From Sphagnum compactum (Eukaryota > Bryophyta > Sphagnopsida > Sphagnales): a stretch of 64,000 nucleotides of DNA. The DNA is taken from NCBI GenBank assembly GCA_965153455.1, contig OZ234493.1, positions 4,278,001 to 4,342,000 on the forward strand. Direction: 5' to 3'. This document shows, in pieces, positions 1-12,439 of the stretch (its first letter is position 1; each line of letters starts with the position of its first letter). The notes below the pieces were generated by a model. That model ran no database searches. It saw only the letters and a program-made list of their open reading frames with translations, and had not been told where the DNA came from. The translations under genes were made by a program, and so were the position numbers.

Positions 1-105
1 GTGTCTCATAACCTTCATGAGTGCCACTCATGAAGTATCAGACCATTGCCTTCATGACACATGACAGTGACTAGAAGCCCCAGTGCATGTCCATATCATA
101 TAATA
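1..105 (-). repeat. Intronic repeat family, copy A (XPO1 intron)
   Basis: Reverse-complemented, this segment matches copies at 3800-3925 (-) and 35331-35440 (+). Shared blocks are a CACTGGGG-like start, CTAGTCACTG, ATGAAGG and GTCTGA, followed by a GAGTGG segment ending near AAGGTTATGA. It lies in the XPO1 intron after the last visible exon, on the gene's sense strand. The match is diverged, and the left boundary may lie outside the window. Confidence 0.6.
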
Positions 106-304
106 TTCTGGTTAAAACTTAGGCAAACAATTATACCCAAGTCTGCATCCTGGGTTTCAACTGCATTTGTGGAAGCAAAGGGAAGAATGGGTTGAGATAT
201 TGTTAGCACTTCAAAGGCATAGCAAGTACAAACCATAAACAATTACAGCTCTAACGCTACAGGAGAAGGACACACCATGCATTGAGATGATGAATGAAAC
301 TTAC

Positions 305-3300
305 TTGACTGGACAGGGAGAAAAGAGCACGGAAACAATGGCTTGCAATTGCTCGTAGCAAGAAAAAGAATTTCAGTCGATGCTCTGGATAGTCTTCGAA
401 GTTTTTTGTTATCATCTACAAAAAAGTCAAAAGTCAGCAAAATCAGAAGTACCTTCACAACCTACAATGCCCATGTCTAAATGGAATTTAATCGCAGTTC
501 AACAACCTCATCAAATTATGTTTCAGTCTCTCTACTGATGAATTTTACGATCAACACACCTCAAGGGTACATGCAAACACTGCCTCAAAAATTTGTGGTA
601 CATCCTCCAACATAGCTCCCTTCAACCTGCATGACAGTTAGGATAGATCAATCAACAATCCTCCAAGCACCAGGTGGAACATCACATCCCACCATATTTC
701 AAAGTTGAAAGTAGAATGCTCATGAAAAAATGTGGACATGAGGACAAGGTAAACAGACATACTTGTTGATAATGGTTGCAAACAACGACAATACTTCAGA
801 CTCCCGAGCATCAGAAACATTGCGAGCATAGTCACCCAAGATGGGATCCATCATAGCCGGAACAAACTGCTTGGCTATTAGTTCTGTGTCCTCTGCTTTG
901 TCCACAAATGTCTCTATTAACTTCAATGTTTCTCGTTTCACTGACCTGACATTTTCCCAGTGCCAACCACACTCAATACTGTATTGGATTATTTTGGACA
1001 AGATTAAACTGCATACAGATTGTGCATGTACTAGTTTACTTCTTAGAAGAGTGCATTGCCTACTCGCAACAAAAATCACATTAAAACTCCAGATGAGTAA
1101 AGAACCCATGAAAAGTGCAAGACCAGTGAAACCAAGCTTCTCCCAAGTATCACCTCAAAAGCTTAACATAGGAGGTCCGAGATGCATAAGGGCCTCCTTC
1201 AGCAATGCTAGTAGATATGAGCTCGCTGTACATTCTGCACAAAGCCAAACAGGCCAAACACATGACATCCAGACTATGAAGTTGAACAAAGCAAAAGAGG
1301 GAATGAGCAGAAGAAGATTACCTATATACGTTTAGCATGTCCAAGTAGATTAAGGATATTTGTGAGAGGAAGGCCTGCCCAAGGGCACTTGCCACACTTG
1401 TGTTTGTCTGTCAGGAGACAATGGTACCAAAATTAGCTTGAGAGATGAAATACTCTAAAAACTTCACCAATCCATTCCTTTTCTAGCACTAGACCATCAA
1501 AACAAAACCACCAAACTAACATAGCTCATAAAGATATATTAACTATGGAGATGGGACCAGTTGCTCACAGTGCAAATGCCATCCATACCTGTAGTATGTT
1601 TAAAACTGCTCTCACAACTTCTTGGGCCTTTAAAAATTCAACACTCTGGCGAGCCTGACCAATTATTTCTGCCCATCTCTGCAATCGAGCAATCATTGAC
1701 TGTTACAAAACCACCCCAAAAACCAACATAATAGAGATTTGCAAAGGATTTAGGACTGAAGAACTCCAACCTGATTTGGCAATTCCATCAGCTTTTGCAA
1801 GTACTCATCGCGCCTTTGTGGGTCACTTTCTGCTTGAATCATGAACCCCACCTGATGTAGTAACACAAACCCAAGTTATTACCAGTTCCAAGAGGCAAAA
1901 GAGGAATAACTAATGCTGTGAACAGTGAAAGAAAAAAAAAATTTAAGACAGAAGTAATACAGCTTCATAGAATGTGTGGATCTGATGGGCCTCCAGATCC
2001 AGGATGGTTGTTGGCAATCCTTTCAGTAATTCACACACAAATGGCTCTGTTTCTCCAACCTGTTTTGATGATCAATGTCCACAAACTTCAGACTCACAAT
2101 CTCATACATCATACTACCTAGTATTTTGCTGTGTAGAGACATCACTACAAGAAGATGGATAAATATCATCTGGCCATCACGGAATCTTCAGCTGGTATAT
2201 AAAAATAAACCTAACAACCATGCAGAAATGTGTAGGATAGCATATGTTACCTGGAGAATGACAAACTTTCGCCTGCATTTCTGTACAATCTTCAAGAAAG
2301 TATCACATGCCATATCCTGCAAACACCATATGCAAGCTCCACATCACAGACTGCAACTACAAGATGATTATGATGCCAACTGCATAGAGAAGACACAGTT
2401 CCTCTTCATGATCTATGTGCCAAGGCCAACCACCTAACTGAAATCAGAATACTCCAGCTTTAATCCTAGACATTCCTTGAATGAACATACTAACTGCAGC
2501 TGCAGATGGAAAGAAACAAAAAAACACCTGCACACCAGGATGGGTCTCGTGCATAAACTCAAAGAGCTTATTGACAACTGTCTTTAAGAACTTCCAGTGT
2601 GCCCTCAAAAAACGTGGATACTGCCCAACCACATACCTGCAACCACCAACACATTTCAACACCTAATAATTGAGATGTCACTTGCCCATTACACTATGTG
2701 CAGCAGCATTAGTTGTCTTATTTGCTTACCATTTACAATGGCTATACAGTCTGCTAAAGATGTACCAGACATTAGCTAACAGTAGAAATTATAGATCATG
2801 CACAAGCAAACACCTTTGACAACTTCCTTGGTGGAAGGTGAAACTTGTGATATACCCCAACAGTGCCCCAACTGGATGAACCACCCCCTAACATGGTTCA
2901 CTCAATGCCTTGCAACAGTGTCTCATAGGAAGTACATTCAGACAAATGCCATAAACCGGTAGAGTACAAAAGGATAGGTATACATGATGTTGCTGGCAAT
3001 GACAGCCTTGTTATCCTTGCCCTTCGTTATTTCGCACAGATTGAGCAGGTCACGAATGACCGTTACCAAGAACCTATTCTCCTGATCAAGACAAAACCCA
3101 TCCAATCACAACAATTGAATCATTAATCTCAAATAACCAATCCCGAAGGTAAGAAATTCAGAAAGCAGCAGTCTAAAATTTGATCCAGTGAAACCTCCTG
3201 CACATGCAGGAGGTTGAATGTGAAGGTGGCTAGGCCAAGAAGACATAATGTCACAAAAGTAGTATGTATGTAAAGATATTAAGCAGAATTGTACCTGCTC

Positions 3301-6300
3301 CTCAACCATTGATCCTGAAATGGACCCAATTGCCCAGCAAAGAGTGTTCAGATTGTTCCAAGCCCACTCCTCCCCATTCAACTGTTTGTTCAGCTTCTTC
3401 AACATCTGATATAAGCAGGGATCAAACCAAGCAAATCATCTGAATCAAAGTTCAATGTAAAGATTTTCTTGTCTGCTCTTCTTTGGCCCAATGTAAAACA
3501 ACACCTTCATTCAACTTCCTTCACAAAAATCACCTAAATAAAGACAATGCCTCAAAAGCTGTGATCAATCTGAGGGAAAAAGATAGTCCCTAACTAATCA
3601 GACCCAGTAGGCTCCCAAAACAAAATACCTGCTGCTCAGTGTCCTCATGATCAAGATGGGACAAATAAATCAGTGTCTCTCTCATTATCTGCATAGCTCC
3701 ACCAGCAGTTGTTTGTGTGAAGGATAATCACAGAGAAAAACATATCTACGAGAATGCAGAGAATTTTCCACAACGCTTGAAGATAACATGAGAATGAGAG
3801 TGGTCATAACCTTGTGCGAGTCACTCACAAAGTGTCAGACTATACCCTTCATCATGAATAGCAGTGACAAGCTCCCATGACTGCCCACTGACTTAGTTAG
3901 CTCCTGGCAATGGGTGTTGTACAACAACATACCCACCACTTCTGGCAATATTCAAAGAGGGAACATCTACATGTTGACATATTCAGCATAGACAACATCT
4001 GAGGCACATGCAGTCACCTTGTATTGAATAAGGACATCATTATCCTTCATAGTTTCACGCACAATGTTGCCATTCTCATCTTCTACAATCAAAACCTCCT
4101 CAGGTTTTGCCATGCGGCTGATCATCAGTAACCGTAATTTTGACAGAGGCCCTGAATATAGCAGCTTGCGATGGGAAAGCTCTGACCCCAAACCATCTCC
4201 CATTCCTCCTATTCCTATCTGCACCTCCAGGCTTACCTCCTGTAAGTGACTCAGGCCGAAAAATCCACCTTGAGAAGAGACAGACAAGTGAAAAAACAAA
4301 ATTACCTAGCTCACAATGTAGGGGAATCTCAAGTGAGAGTTCAGCAAAGAAAGTAAACCAACATCAATGTCGGAACAAAAGATGTAAGTACAAGAAGCAC
4401 AAAGCCAAGGGTCTGTGGACTTTTGCAAACAACTCTACAAACTACACCAGCCAATTTGAACCAACACAACATAATAATGATGTTGTGGTCACTAACCGCA
4501 ATGGCCAGAAAGTAGGACAGAAAACTTTGAAACAGCTATTTACCTGAAGTCCCAATGGAGCCAAAGCAGGGGCTGCCTCCATGTTGCACTCTGACTGGAA
4601 GAGATCACAAACCAGAGAATTCCAGTAGTCCAAGCAAACCTGGAGAAACCATAACCTGATTTAGAACAACAATAGGATAAGCAAGCCAGCAATATTCCTA
4701 TGATGAAACATCCTATGATACTGACTTCCAGAATGAGGAAAGGAGAAAATTATATCTTTGATCATCCTCAACATAAGATTAGCTCCCACTAGTACCAGTA
4801 AGATCATCATTCTTGAACACTACAGAATCCTCAACATATGAGATATCAGCCACAACATAACTTAAGTTCCATTAGTACCAGAAAGATCACCATCTCATAC
4901 CTTGAATACCTCAGTGTCCTCAACATATGAGATCCCTATCAGATACTCAAGCCCCATCAGTAGGATTGCCTGGTTCTCTTGAGTTGTCTCCAATACACTT
5001 ATGTGCGACTGCCATGGAAACAGATAGTTACCAACAGGGAGGTGGGAAGGAAGGCAAGAGGTCAAACCAATCTTCAAGATATAGCTTTTCCACCACTTAC
5101 ATGCACACACCTTGAACAAATAGACATTGAAGGAACGATAATCATGCATTGGTGGAAATTGGAGGTGAGTCTACATACCTTATAGAATGATGTGAAGAAC
5201 ATCGCAAGATTTTGAATGAAGAACTGCAAGGGAGCAACAAATGAGAACTTGAAATGCATATGCAAAACCATCTTATTTTAGAGAGTGCCAGAGCTTGCAC
5301 TTGTACCAAATTCAATGTGTGCATCTGACATAAAGGAAAAAAGATGTCATACCTGGTCCTCATCTGAACCACTTGCATAGGCCTTTGATACATCTGTACC
5401 AGGTGGCAGAATAGTCTGCACAACCATTTCAAAACAACACTCTTCACTGACATGCCACATATGCTCAAACATCCGCAAGCGGAAAAATTTATGTTTAGCA
5501 AGTTTGCAGAGACTTGTGAGTTTCTATTGTGATTCAAGAGACCTCTTTTCCTCTCCATTAGGAACTTCAACTCAAAAAGCCTGATAGAAAGGCCTAGATG
5601 AACTAAATTGATAACCCTACGCTGTTATGTCGGGACTCCTATCCATCTCACACTAAACCCCTCAAGCACACCTAGATGTAAAACCAATAGAGTACCTGCA
5701 GCTGCACCATGAAGATGGTGTGAAGCTTCACAAACTGGGCATCATAAAAATCCCCAAAACTGAGCACTGCCACCTGTACCAGTCAAAACTCAGATTTGCA
5801 CCACCCAAAGAAAGGCAGCCATAAGGTATTCCATGCACACAAACTATGAAGGGGTAAGTAAAAACAAAGGATGAACCCAATGAAAGAGTAAAATAAGTAC
5901 TTCTAAAAGCACTCCAAAATTACCTCCGTAAGGCACTGAAGAGACAAATTTCTGTAGCTTGCCACAGGGAAAAGCTTCAATAAGGTCTCTAGCTGCACAA
6001 CAGATGGACAGATGGATGTCAGATAAAGCTCCATCAAAGCTCCAACACATGGTCCAGATTTTCTATTACCGTGCACATACTAAAAGTTAGTTTGAATGGA
6101 AAGAAAACCACTCCTATATGAGTCAATGACATCAAATATTCCTGGAAAAGTGGTCATGCCTTTGGAGCCTGCATAGAAAGAGACTTGGTGGAAGAACAAA
6201 TAGTTACCAGTGGTGATTCAAAAATGTAGCCAAGAGGGATCCAAGATAAAAAAGCATGTAAAGTGGACAGGGTGGCTCGAATCAGTTCAGGGCGCTGGGA

Positions 6301-9243
6301 AATGGAAAGAACATACTGGCAAAGCTCATGTACAAGCTGGAATTCACTGCAGCAGCCCACCCATAACCATTTGTCTTTTATTATCCACTCATTAATATAC
6401 ATACCCAGCCCCTCTGTGAGTTGACTACTTGTTGGCATTTGACTGTCTCCATAACGACCCATGACCCATCTCTAGGAGAGACTTAATTGAGAACTTCTGA
6501 CAACATATTACCATCAGTGAACAATCTCCAAGGAATAAAGATTACACTCATCAGAGTTTTTACATAAAAGCAGAAGAACTAAACAATTTGAACACTAGCT
6601 GGAGCTGGCACAACTGAGAACCTAACCCTACACTGTAGGCATCCCCTGGTTTTAGAGCCGATCTCTGTGGCACCCATTATCTTTGGAGGTCACCCATCCC
6701 AAGATCATGTTCAACCTAGGATCTTGACCTTGGAGTTCATATGGAATCCTATGTTTCGCTAGGCTGCACCCACAAGCGGGCATATTTCACTGATACTGGA
6801 GAGAAGGGTTGGCATCTGCACCTGTTTAAAGAATTCTTCAACTCTTTGATCTTATTTTGAGTCATCTCACCCCGCGAGAAGTCAAATACTTCCTCACTAA
6901 GAAGCTGCCATCACACAACTGTCTAGTAAACTAATGTGTCCTCATTATCAATTCCAAAAGCAATCCACTAGAAATCTTGCAACTTCAAAGAAATGTATAC
7001 TGCATACTGCAAAAGTGATTCTACCTACAGGTAATCAAAGACAATGGAAAAATGTTGAAGACATACCTTGAGAATGACCATGCAATTTTCACATAAAGTC
7101 TCACTACTTTTGGCAGCTGAAACAAGATCAGGTATAAACCTGGGCCATCGAGCAGGCCATTCATGCTTGAGAACCTATACACAGTCCTTGTTTGACATTA
7201 GCAAAGTACACAAAGAATATGATATCCATATAAACCCCTCCTGAGTGTATGCGAACAAATGGTGTCTTCTTCTTGAAAGCTATTAACCTACATGCACAAG
7301 CAATGCTCCAGGATACATCCCAATATGAATTTCCTGTAGGAAACTAGCTCTAAATGGTATCCAATCCACATTCCCTGCGTCTTTGTAGAGAAGGAATTTG
7401 ACCACAAAAATCTGACAGACCCACAATACATTCCTTTCTGGGCCAAAAAAACTAATGATTCCTATTCTGCCTATCAATAGTTTGCACATTACTAGAGGGA
7501 GGAGCCACTTGCCTGCACCAGAATAATGTTCAACTTGTTCACATAAAGCCGCTCAGTCCGAAATGACACTTCATTGCTTGAAAGCTGTAAATCATCAGTT
7601 CAGAATAAGAGCTGATTAGAAAGACTTGATAGGGACGGTCAAAGCAATCAACAAAGACACCTGACTACATGCAGATAGAAGGATGGACAACAGAAACGCT
7701 CTAGACTAATAATGCACAATAGATAAGATGCACTTTTGTTCAAGGCATTATACAGATGTTGCAAAAGCTGACCTGCACAATAAGATCTGAGATGTAGTTT
7801 TTTATGCCATCGCGTTGCTCAACAGGCAATGCATTCCATCGGTACTTTATCACTCCTTCCAGTACCTGTATAGATAACATCAAGAGCCAGACTGCTAAGG
7901 AAAATGCCAGGGCTGGACCAAAAACAGTTTGACAGTGTAACAGTTTGGAACAGTCTACGGTTTGAAGTGAATGCATCTCCAGCTTCGGTGGCAAATTCCA
8001 CACCTAATAGTCAATCCTTACCCTCAGAGCATAGAACTTTGAATTCAGATTCTGAGAATTTTGAAGAACAGCAACCACCCGTGTCCATGTATCAGGATGC
8101 TCTTGGAGCTGCCTCAAAACTCTTTCTGCTGCAGCCCTCTGCAAGTCAAAATAATCCACACCGATACATTAGGTCTGTTTCCATGTGGATGTTCTTGTGC
8201 TTCAGAATCTCTATACAACAACAATTGCAGTCTCATGGGGGCATGAGGCCACAGCAACGTTGAAGAATCAGCACAAGGGCTTTCACAGGTTCCCTTAGCA
8301 AATAAGGGCATTGCTAAACCCTTGCCTAACTTATGCCCCTCAGTGGATTAAGAATGAGTACAAAGAACGCTGAAGGTGAGCAACCCAAAAAAATCCCCGA
8401 GCTTGCCCAAAAATGAGGGTGGAAACGTGAGTTCATCAGCCTCAGCTTCTACAAGTCAGTTGCAGAGGTCGAACGAAATATCACAACCTTCGAGATGATG
8501 TAAAGATCAAGAATGAGCAGTTGGACAAGCTGTCCGGCTTGACAACAATAGAGGTTAACAGCTGCGAACCAAGGCCACTTTGAGGACCTTTAGGGTGATA
8601 AGAAACCTCAAGAAGAATGACATGGTGAGACGAGCTTCAATCGCCATTGACTCGAGCAAGGTTGCCAAAGCCAACCAAGTAATTGAAGGCCAAAGATTCA
8701 ATAGACCCAATAAAGAATGAAATAAATTTCGAAGAAGGGGCGACGAGACGTCTATCGCAAGGCCAAACAAATCTGGTAAGGCCAAAGGTGGGAAGTCCCT
8801 GAAGACAAGCCGAGAAAAGGGAAATAGTGCGACAGATCGAGAAGAGTCTTAATAGTGAGCTCTCCTGATGGGGCTCTCCCCATGCTCGGTGGCTCGAACG
8901 ACAAAACTCTGCCACCGAGTTCCAAAAATCTCTACCAGTTCCTACGTCTTGAGAATTGCACAATGTAGCAACGTCGGACCGAGGAGCATCCAGCAATCTT
9001 TGCAAGCTCGAAAAAAAGAAGAAAAAGGGACGGAGAAACCTGTTAAAAATGGGTGGCCTAATCTTCCTAAATGCAATCATGTCTCCAAGAACGCTACTCA
9101 AGCCACAAATTCTTCTAGAACCCTTCTAGGTTGGCATATTGAAGAACCTCATGTTTGGAGCCAGTGCCGTAAAATGCCGCTACTGTGGCATCGAGAAGGC
9201 CGACGTCGAACGGCTGAGTGAAATCCAGCAGCTTCTCCGCCAT
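305..9243 (-). CDS. XPO1: Exportin-1 (CRM1), 3' end outside window
   Basis: Karyopherin-beta receptor that carries leucine-rich-NES cargoes out of the nucleus with RanGTP. Exons on the minus strand: 9148-9243, 8022-8138, 7773-7865, 7513-7584, 7067-7174, 6822-6904, 6208-6346, 5924-5992, 5696-5773, 5353-5415, 5179-5223, 4901-5008, 4544-4639, 4018-4239, 3629-3688, 3295-3405, 2984-3081, 2528-2636, 2251-2316, 1961-2059, 1771-1851, 1589-1678, 1322-1407, 1154-1234, 763-945, 560-626, 305-415. They total 2631 nt, or 877 in-frame codons; about 200 C-terminal residues are missing because the window ends. The start at 9243 gives [15 protein letters not shown], close to plant XPO1. The acidic HEAT-9 loop ([16 protein letters not shown]) is near residues 432-456. 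The NES-groove cysteine that leptomycin B attacks in animals corresponds to Cys536 in DLLNLCE. Intron 4 (donor at 7512) is GC-AG. The acceptor of exon 14 is the least certain junction. Confidence 0.96.
3800..3925 (-). repeat. Intronic repeat family, copy B (XPO1 intron 14)
   Basis: Lies in the intron between the exons at 4018-4239 and 3629-3688. On the minus strand it aligns over about 110 nt with the SUMO-protease intron copy at 35331-35440: AAGTCAGTGGG, TGTCACTGCTAT, GATGAAGG, GTCTGA, TTGTGAGTG and CAAGGTTATGA. It shares the host-gene orientation. A GCAGT/ACTGC pairing is possible around the centre. No terminal inverted repeat or target duplication was seen. Confidence 0.65.
6668..6771 (-). 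repeat. 5S rRNA-derived element in XPO1 intron 6
   Basis: On the minus strand (the XPO1 sense strand), about 104 nt align to plant 5S rRNA. It begins GGGTGCAGCC and runs through GGATTCCATATGAACTCC, against the 5S GGATCCCATCAGAACTCC. A diverged A-box region follows, then an exact GGATGGGTGACCTCC (internal control box C). Spacing between the two conserved blocks differs from 5S by one nucleotide. The 3' part is diverged and no longer pairs with the 5' end, so helix I is lost and no T-run terminator follows. It starts only about 50 nt from the intron donor. Possible origins are a 5S-derived SINE, a Cassandra-type TRIM fragment or a retroposed 5S pseudogene; the sequence does not decide between them. 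Confidence 0.8.
8330..9060. other. Compositionally distinct block in XPO1 intron 1
   Basis: Intron 1 (8139-9147, about 1 kb) is the longest XPO1 intron in view. It contains a stretch richer in G+C and CpG than neighbouring introns. Open frames occur on both strands, including a 154-codon minus frame at 8637-9101, but none gives a protein I recognise. It could be an old insertion or a 5' intron carrying regulatory sequence. Confidence 0.4.
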
Positions 9244-10200
9244 TGCTGTCTCTCTCATAACACTTCTTTTTCGGCTGTCTTCACCCCCGCCACAAAAATA
9301 TCTCAAAAAACTGAACCCGCACCCCCCCCAAAAAAAAAAAAAACGCCTTAGAAGGATTTGAACACAAGCAAGCCCTCCTTTCCCCCCACCCTTCGACACT
9401 TAATTTTGCTACCAAACAATCAAACCCATGTTCAGAAAACAATCAAAACGACAACTCCTCTCCTCTCCTCCCCTCCCTCCACTACTCGTTTTCTTTTCTT
9501 CCAAGCTATTATTATTCCTGACAATGCTCGAACTCCCAAACTTACAAGAATGATTTCTTCTACTAGTTGAACTCAAAACTTCGGGCACCCAAAACTCGTG
9601 CTTACTAGCAAACGACGACAACGACGACGACGACGAAAAACAGAGCAGCACAAAAGCTGTTATGCGTAAATCCTTCTACATACCACGGATGCTGCTTCGC
9701 GTGGTCTTCTCTAGAGAGAGAGAGAGAGAGAGAGAGAGGAGCGACGAAGGCGGAGGAAAAACGACTTGTACAGACCAGCAGCAAAATGCACAGGGACCGG
9801 ACGATTTCCAATACTGAAATGGTATGTAAGCGGATCTGGAACGTGGGAATTAAGATCCAACGGTTGAAAAGGTCGCGGACTTACTACGCAACTTTTCGCG
9901 GTCAGGTCGTACAGGGTCACCGAACGAACGAACGAACGAACCCATAAAATCACAAAATGTTGCCAACAAGGTTTTACTTGTATATAATGGCAGTCGGGGA
10001 GGAGGCGAGGCCCCTTTCCTTGGCCTTTCGTCGGAACGAACAACTGGCTCTCTGCCCAGCTGGGAAGAAGAAGGACGGACCCAGTGTTGTTGTTGTTGTT
10101 GTGCTGCTGCGGGTATCTATCGGTTTTGAAGACAACCTCCGGTGGTCCCAGGTCTCATATCTATTTTTTATTTGATTATTTATTTATTTATCTATTTTTA
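9244..10200 (-). promoter_or_regulatory. XPO1 5' leader and promoter region
   Basis: DNA upstream of the XPO1 start codon on the minus strand. It holds a 12-A run near 9332-9343, an (AG)n run at 9713-9738 (CT-rich on the coding strand, like plant pyrimidine patches), a (GAAC)n run at about 9921-9941 and a TATATA at 9981-9986 that could serve as a TATA element. The transcription start cannot be fixed. The coding frame stays open upstream to 9399, so a longer N terminus is formally possible, but homology supports 9243. Confidence 0.45.
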
Positions 10201-10351
10201 AAATTATTTATCCTTCCAGGTAAGTTTCTGACTATTTAAAATGAATATTCCACAACCTCCAGATCCAATTCAATTTACTTTCCTCTGCTCAAGATGGTTC
10301 TCAACTAAAAAGAAATTAATTAATTAATAAATAAAGGAAAAACACTCACCA

Positions 10352-10769
10352 TGAACACAAGAACAACAAGAGTAGAAAAAAAAAGAAAGGATCACAGTGC
10401 AAACTCCCAACATGACACAAGAACAACAAGAGATAGAAAAAAAAAGAAAGGATCAAAGTGCAAACACCCAACATGACACAAGAACAACAAGAGTAGAAAA
10501 AAAAAAGAAAGGATCAAAGTCCAAACACCCGACATGACACAAGAACAACAAGAGTAGAAAAACAAAGAAAGGATCCAAGTCCAAACACCCGACATGACAC
10601 ATGAAGAAGAAGAGTAGAAAAAAAGAGAAAGGATCCAAGTTCAAACACTCAACATGACACGAGGACAACAAGAGTAGGAAAAAAAAAAAAAGCTTCAAAG
10701 TCCAAACACCTAACATGGCACAAGAACAACAAGAGTAGAAAAAAAAGAAAAAGGATCAAAGTCCAAACA
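10352..10769. repeat. 60-61-bp minisatellite, about 7 units
   Basis: The motif GAACAACAAGAGTAGAAAAA recurs near 10361, 10421, 10482, 10543, 10603, 10663 and 10724. Each copy is followed by an A/G run, GGATC-AAGT and CAAACACCCAACATGACAC. Units differ by a few substitutions and by A-run length. The long minus-strand open frames here come from the repeat and are not genes. Confidence 0.95.
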
Positions 10770-11816
10770 AAAGATCACACCCCCAAGGGTTTAGGGATTT
10801 TGAAGTGGATGTGGATTCAAATGTGGTTCAAGTTTTAGTGTTACACAATTCCCTAGAAAAAATTTGCTAATTTGATTCAATTTATTGACATGGATTCTTT
10901 TATCCAACTTTCCTATGCATCGCATACAACATCATCCTATAATTTACATAAAGATAGTAACAAATTAAAAGTTCCCTCTCCCCTCTTTAGATGGGTGTTT
11001 GTTCATAAATTAAGTTTGGTAGGGTTTGATCAATTGAATTACATGTTTTGAAACAAATGACATTTATGTAAATTGTCACATTTTGTAGTAGTTTACAAAC
11101 CATGCACAAGTATGTTTCTAACTTGAATTTAAAAATGAGGAAGAAATTCTAAGTTATAAGCTCAAAGTCTAACATGTCATGATAATCCCTAAGCTCAAGG
11201 TTTAACATTCTATGATCATCATTCTTATCATCTTTAGAAATCACCTTTTTAATTCAAGGTTGTAATTGAATGTGTTTTCATTTTTGCAAAATATTCTTTA
11301 GAGAGAGGATTTCCAAGTGCAATGGACTATGGACACACAAGAAATTCAACCAACAAACTTGCATAAATAACCAAAACCCAAAACAAATATCAAGTTTTAC
11401 AATTTCCACACAATATTTTAGTAAACTTCAACAATCTCATTGAAACATCCAATGCCCAAGAAAATACTAAATTTTTAACTATCAACTTCAAAGGTTCTAA
11501 ACATCAACACCCATCAATTGCTCCACATGACAAAATAAAAACATAAACTTTATACATGCCCATGATGAAATTAAAAGAACACAAACTAACCCCAAATAAC
11601 AAAATCAAATTTTCAAACTCACATGCACATTGGTAGCAATGGTTGAATTTTTTAACTCAATTTTACCAAGATTTGTAAAACATGGAAACAAATTTTCAAC
11701 AAACTTAAACTTGTTACACATGACATAATCAAAAAATGCAATTTGACCATGATTAAACAACTTTTAAAAACACAAACTTACCAAGAGTGACATAATTTTA
11801 AAATTTTTAACTTATT
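10770..11816. other. AT-rich intergenic DNA
   Basis: No gene, RNA or intact mobile element is recognisable. The sequence is AT-rich with scattered short homopolymers and no sustained open frame. Confidence 0.7.
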
Positions 11817-11819
11817 ATA

Positions 11820-11973
11820 CACTACTACAAAATGTGGATGCAGTTCACTAGTCCCCGTTCACTAGATCAGTGAATTCATTGTTTCTTTACTGGTCACCGT
11901 TCACTACAACCAGTGAATTCACTCAAAATCCAGCGAAATCACTTGGCGTACAAGGACACCTTTTGTTGTAGTG
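11820..11973. mobile_element. CACTA-type MITE, 154 bp, with ATA target duplication
   Basis: The left end is CACTACTACAAAA and the right end is TTTTGTTGTAGTG, which reverse-complements to CACTACAACAAAA, so the 13-bp terminal inverted repeats match at 12 positions. Direct ATA trinucleotides flank it at 11817-11819 and 11974-11976, the 3-bp duplication typical of CACTA (En/Spm) elements. Inside, GTTCACTA occurs at 11843, 11857 and 11899, and CAGTGAATTC at 11868 and 11911 carries AGTGAA, the reverse of TTCACT. This resembles the subterminal motif arrays of the superfamily. There is no coding capacity, so it is non-autonomous. Confidence 0.93.
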
Positions 11974-11976
11974 ATA

Positions 11977-12439
11977 ACAAATGTTGCACAAGACAAAATC
12001 ATTAAACTCAAACAACACACAACTTTATTTCAACTAATGCACATGACAAACCATACACACAGTTTTTATCAAATAATTTATTGTCAAAGACACGAAAGAA
12101 CACAAAAACAAAGGTTAAAGAAAAGGTTTAAATTTACCGTTCAAATAAGGAACAAAACAACATTATGTGATTCAAAAATAAAAACACAAGAATTACAAAC
12201 AAAAACATGACATGTGCAAAACAAATGTGAAAATAAAATTTTATTATGTTAACATATGCAAACATAAACATGAAAAGAACATGACTTGAGGCTATGGTGT
12301 TAGATCGTGTTTAATACTGGTGTTGAATATACTAAAGGAAATGAGGGGTCTTACTTTTATTTATACCCCTTTGGGGACTTAACTCAAAAAAACTTTCAAA
12401 GAGGTTTTTATGTGTCCATTGAGTAAAAAAGTTTCTTGA
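11977..12439. other. AT-rich intergenic DNA
   Basis: Nothing recognisable. There are short A-rich stretches and one 79-codon chance frame with no family resemblance. Confidence 0.65.

Noticed and set aside
2843-2935. Additional copy of the intronic repeat family in XPO1
   Set aside because: Only a few short words match (CTGTTGGGG); the block order is not preserved.
8637-9101. 154-codon minus-strand frame
   Set aside because: It lies wholly inside XPO1 intron 1, overlaps plus-strand frames of similar length and has no recognisable motif.
10392-10716. Phe/Leu-rich minus-strand frames of 67-87 codons
   Set aside because: They are translations of the 60-bp minisatellite.
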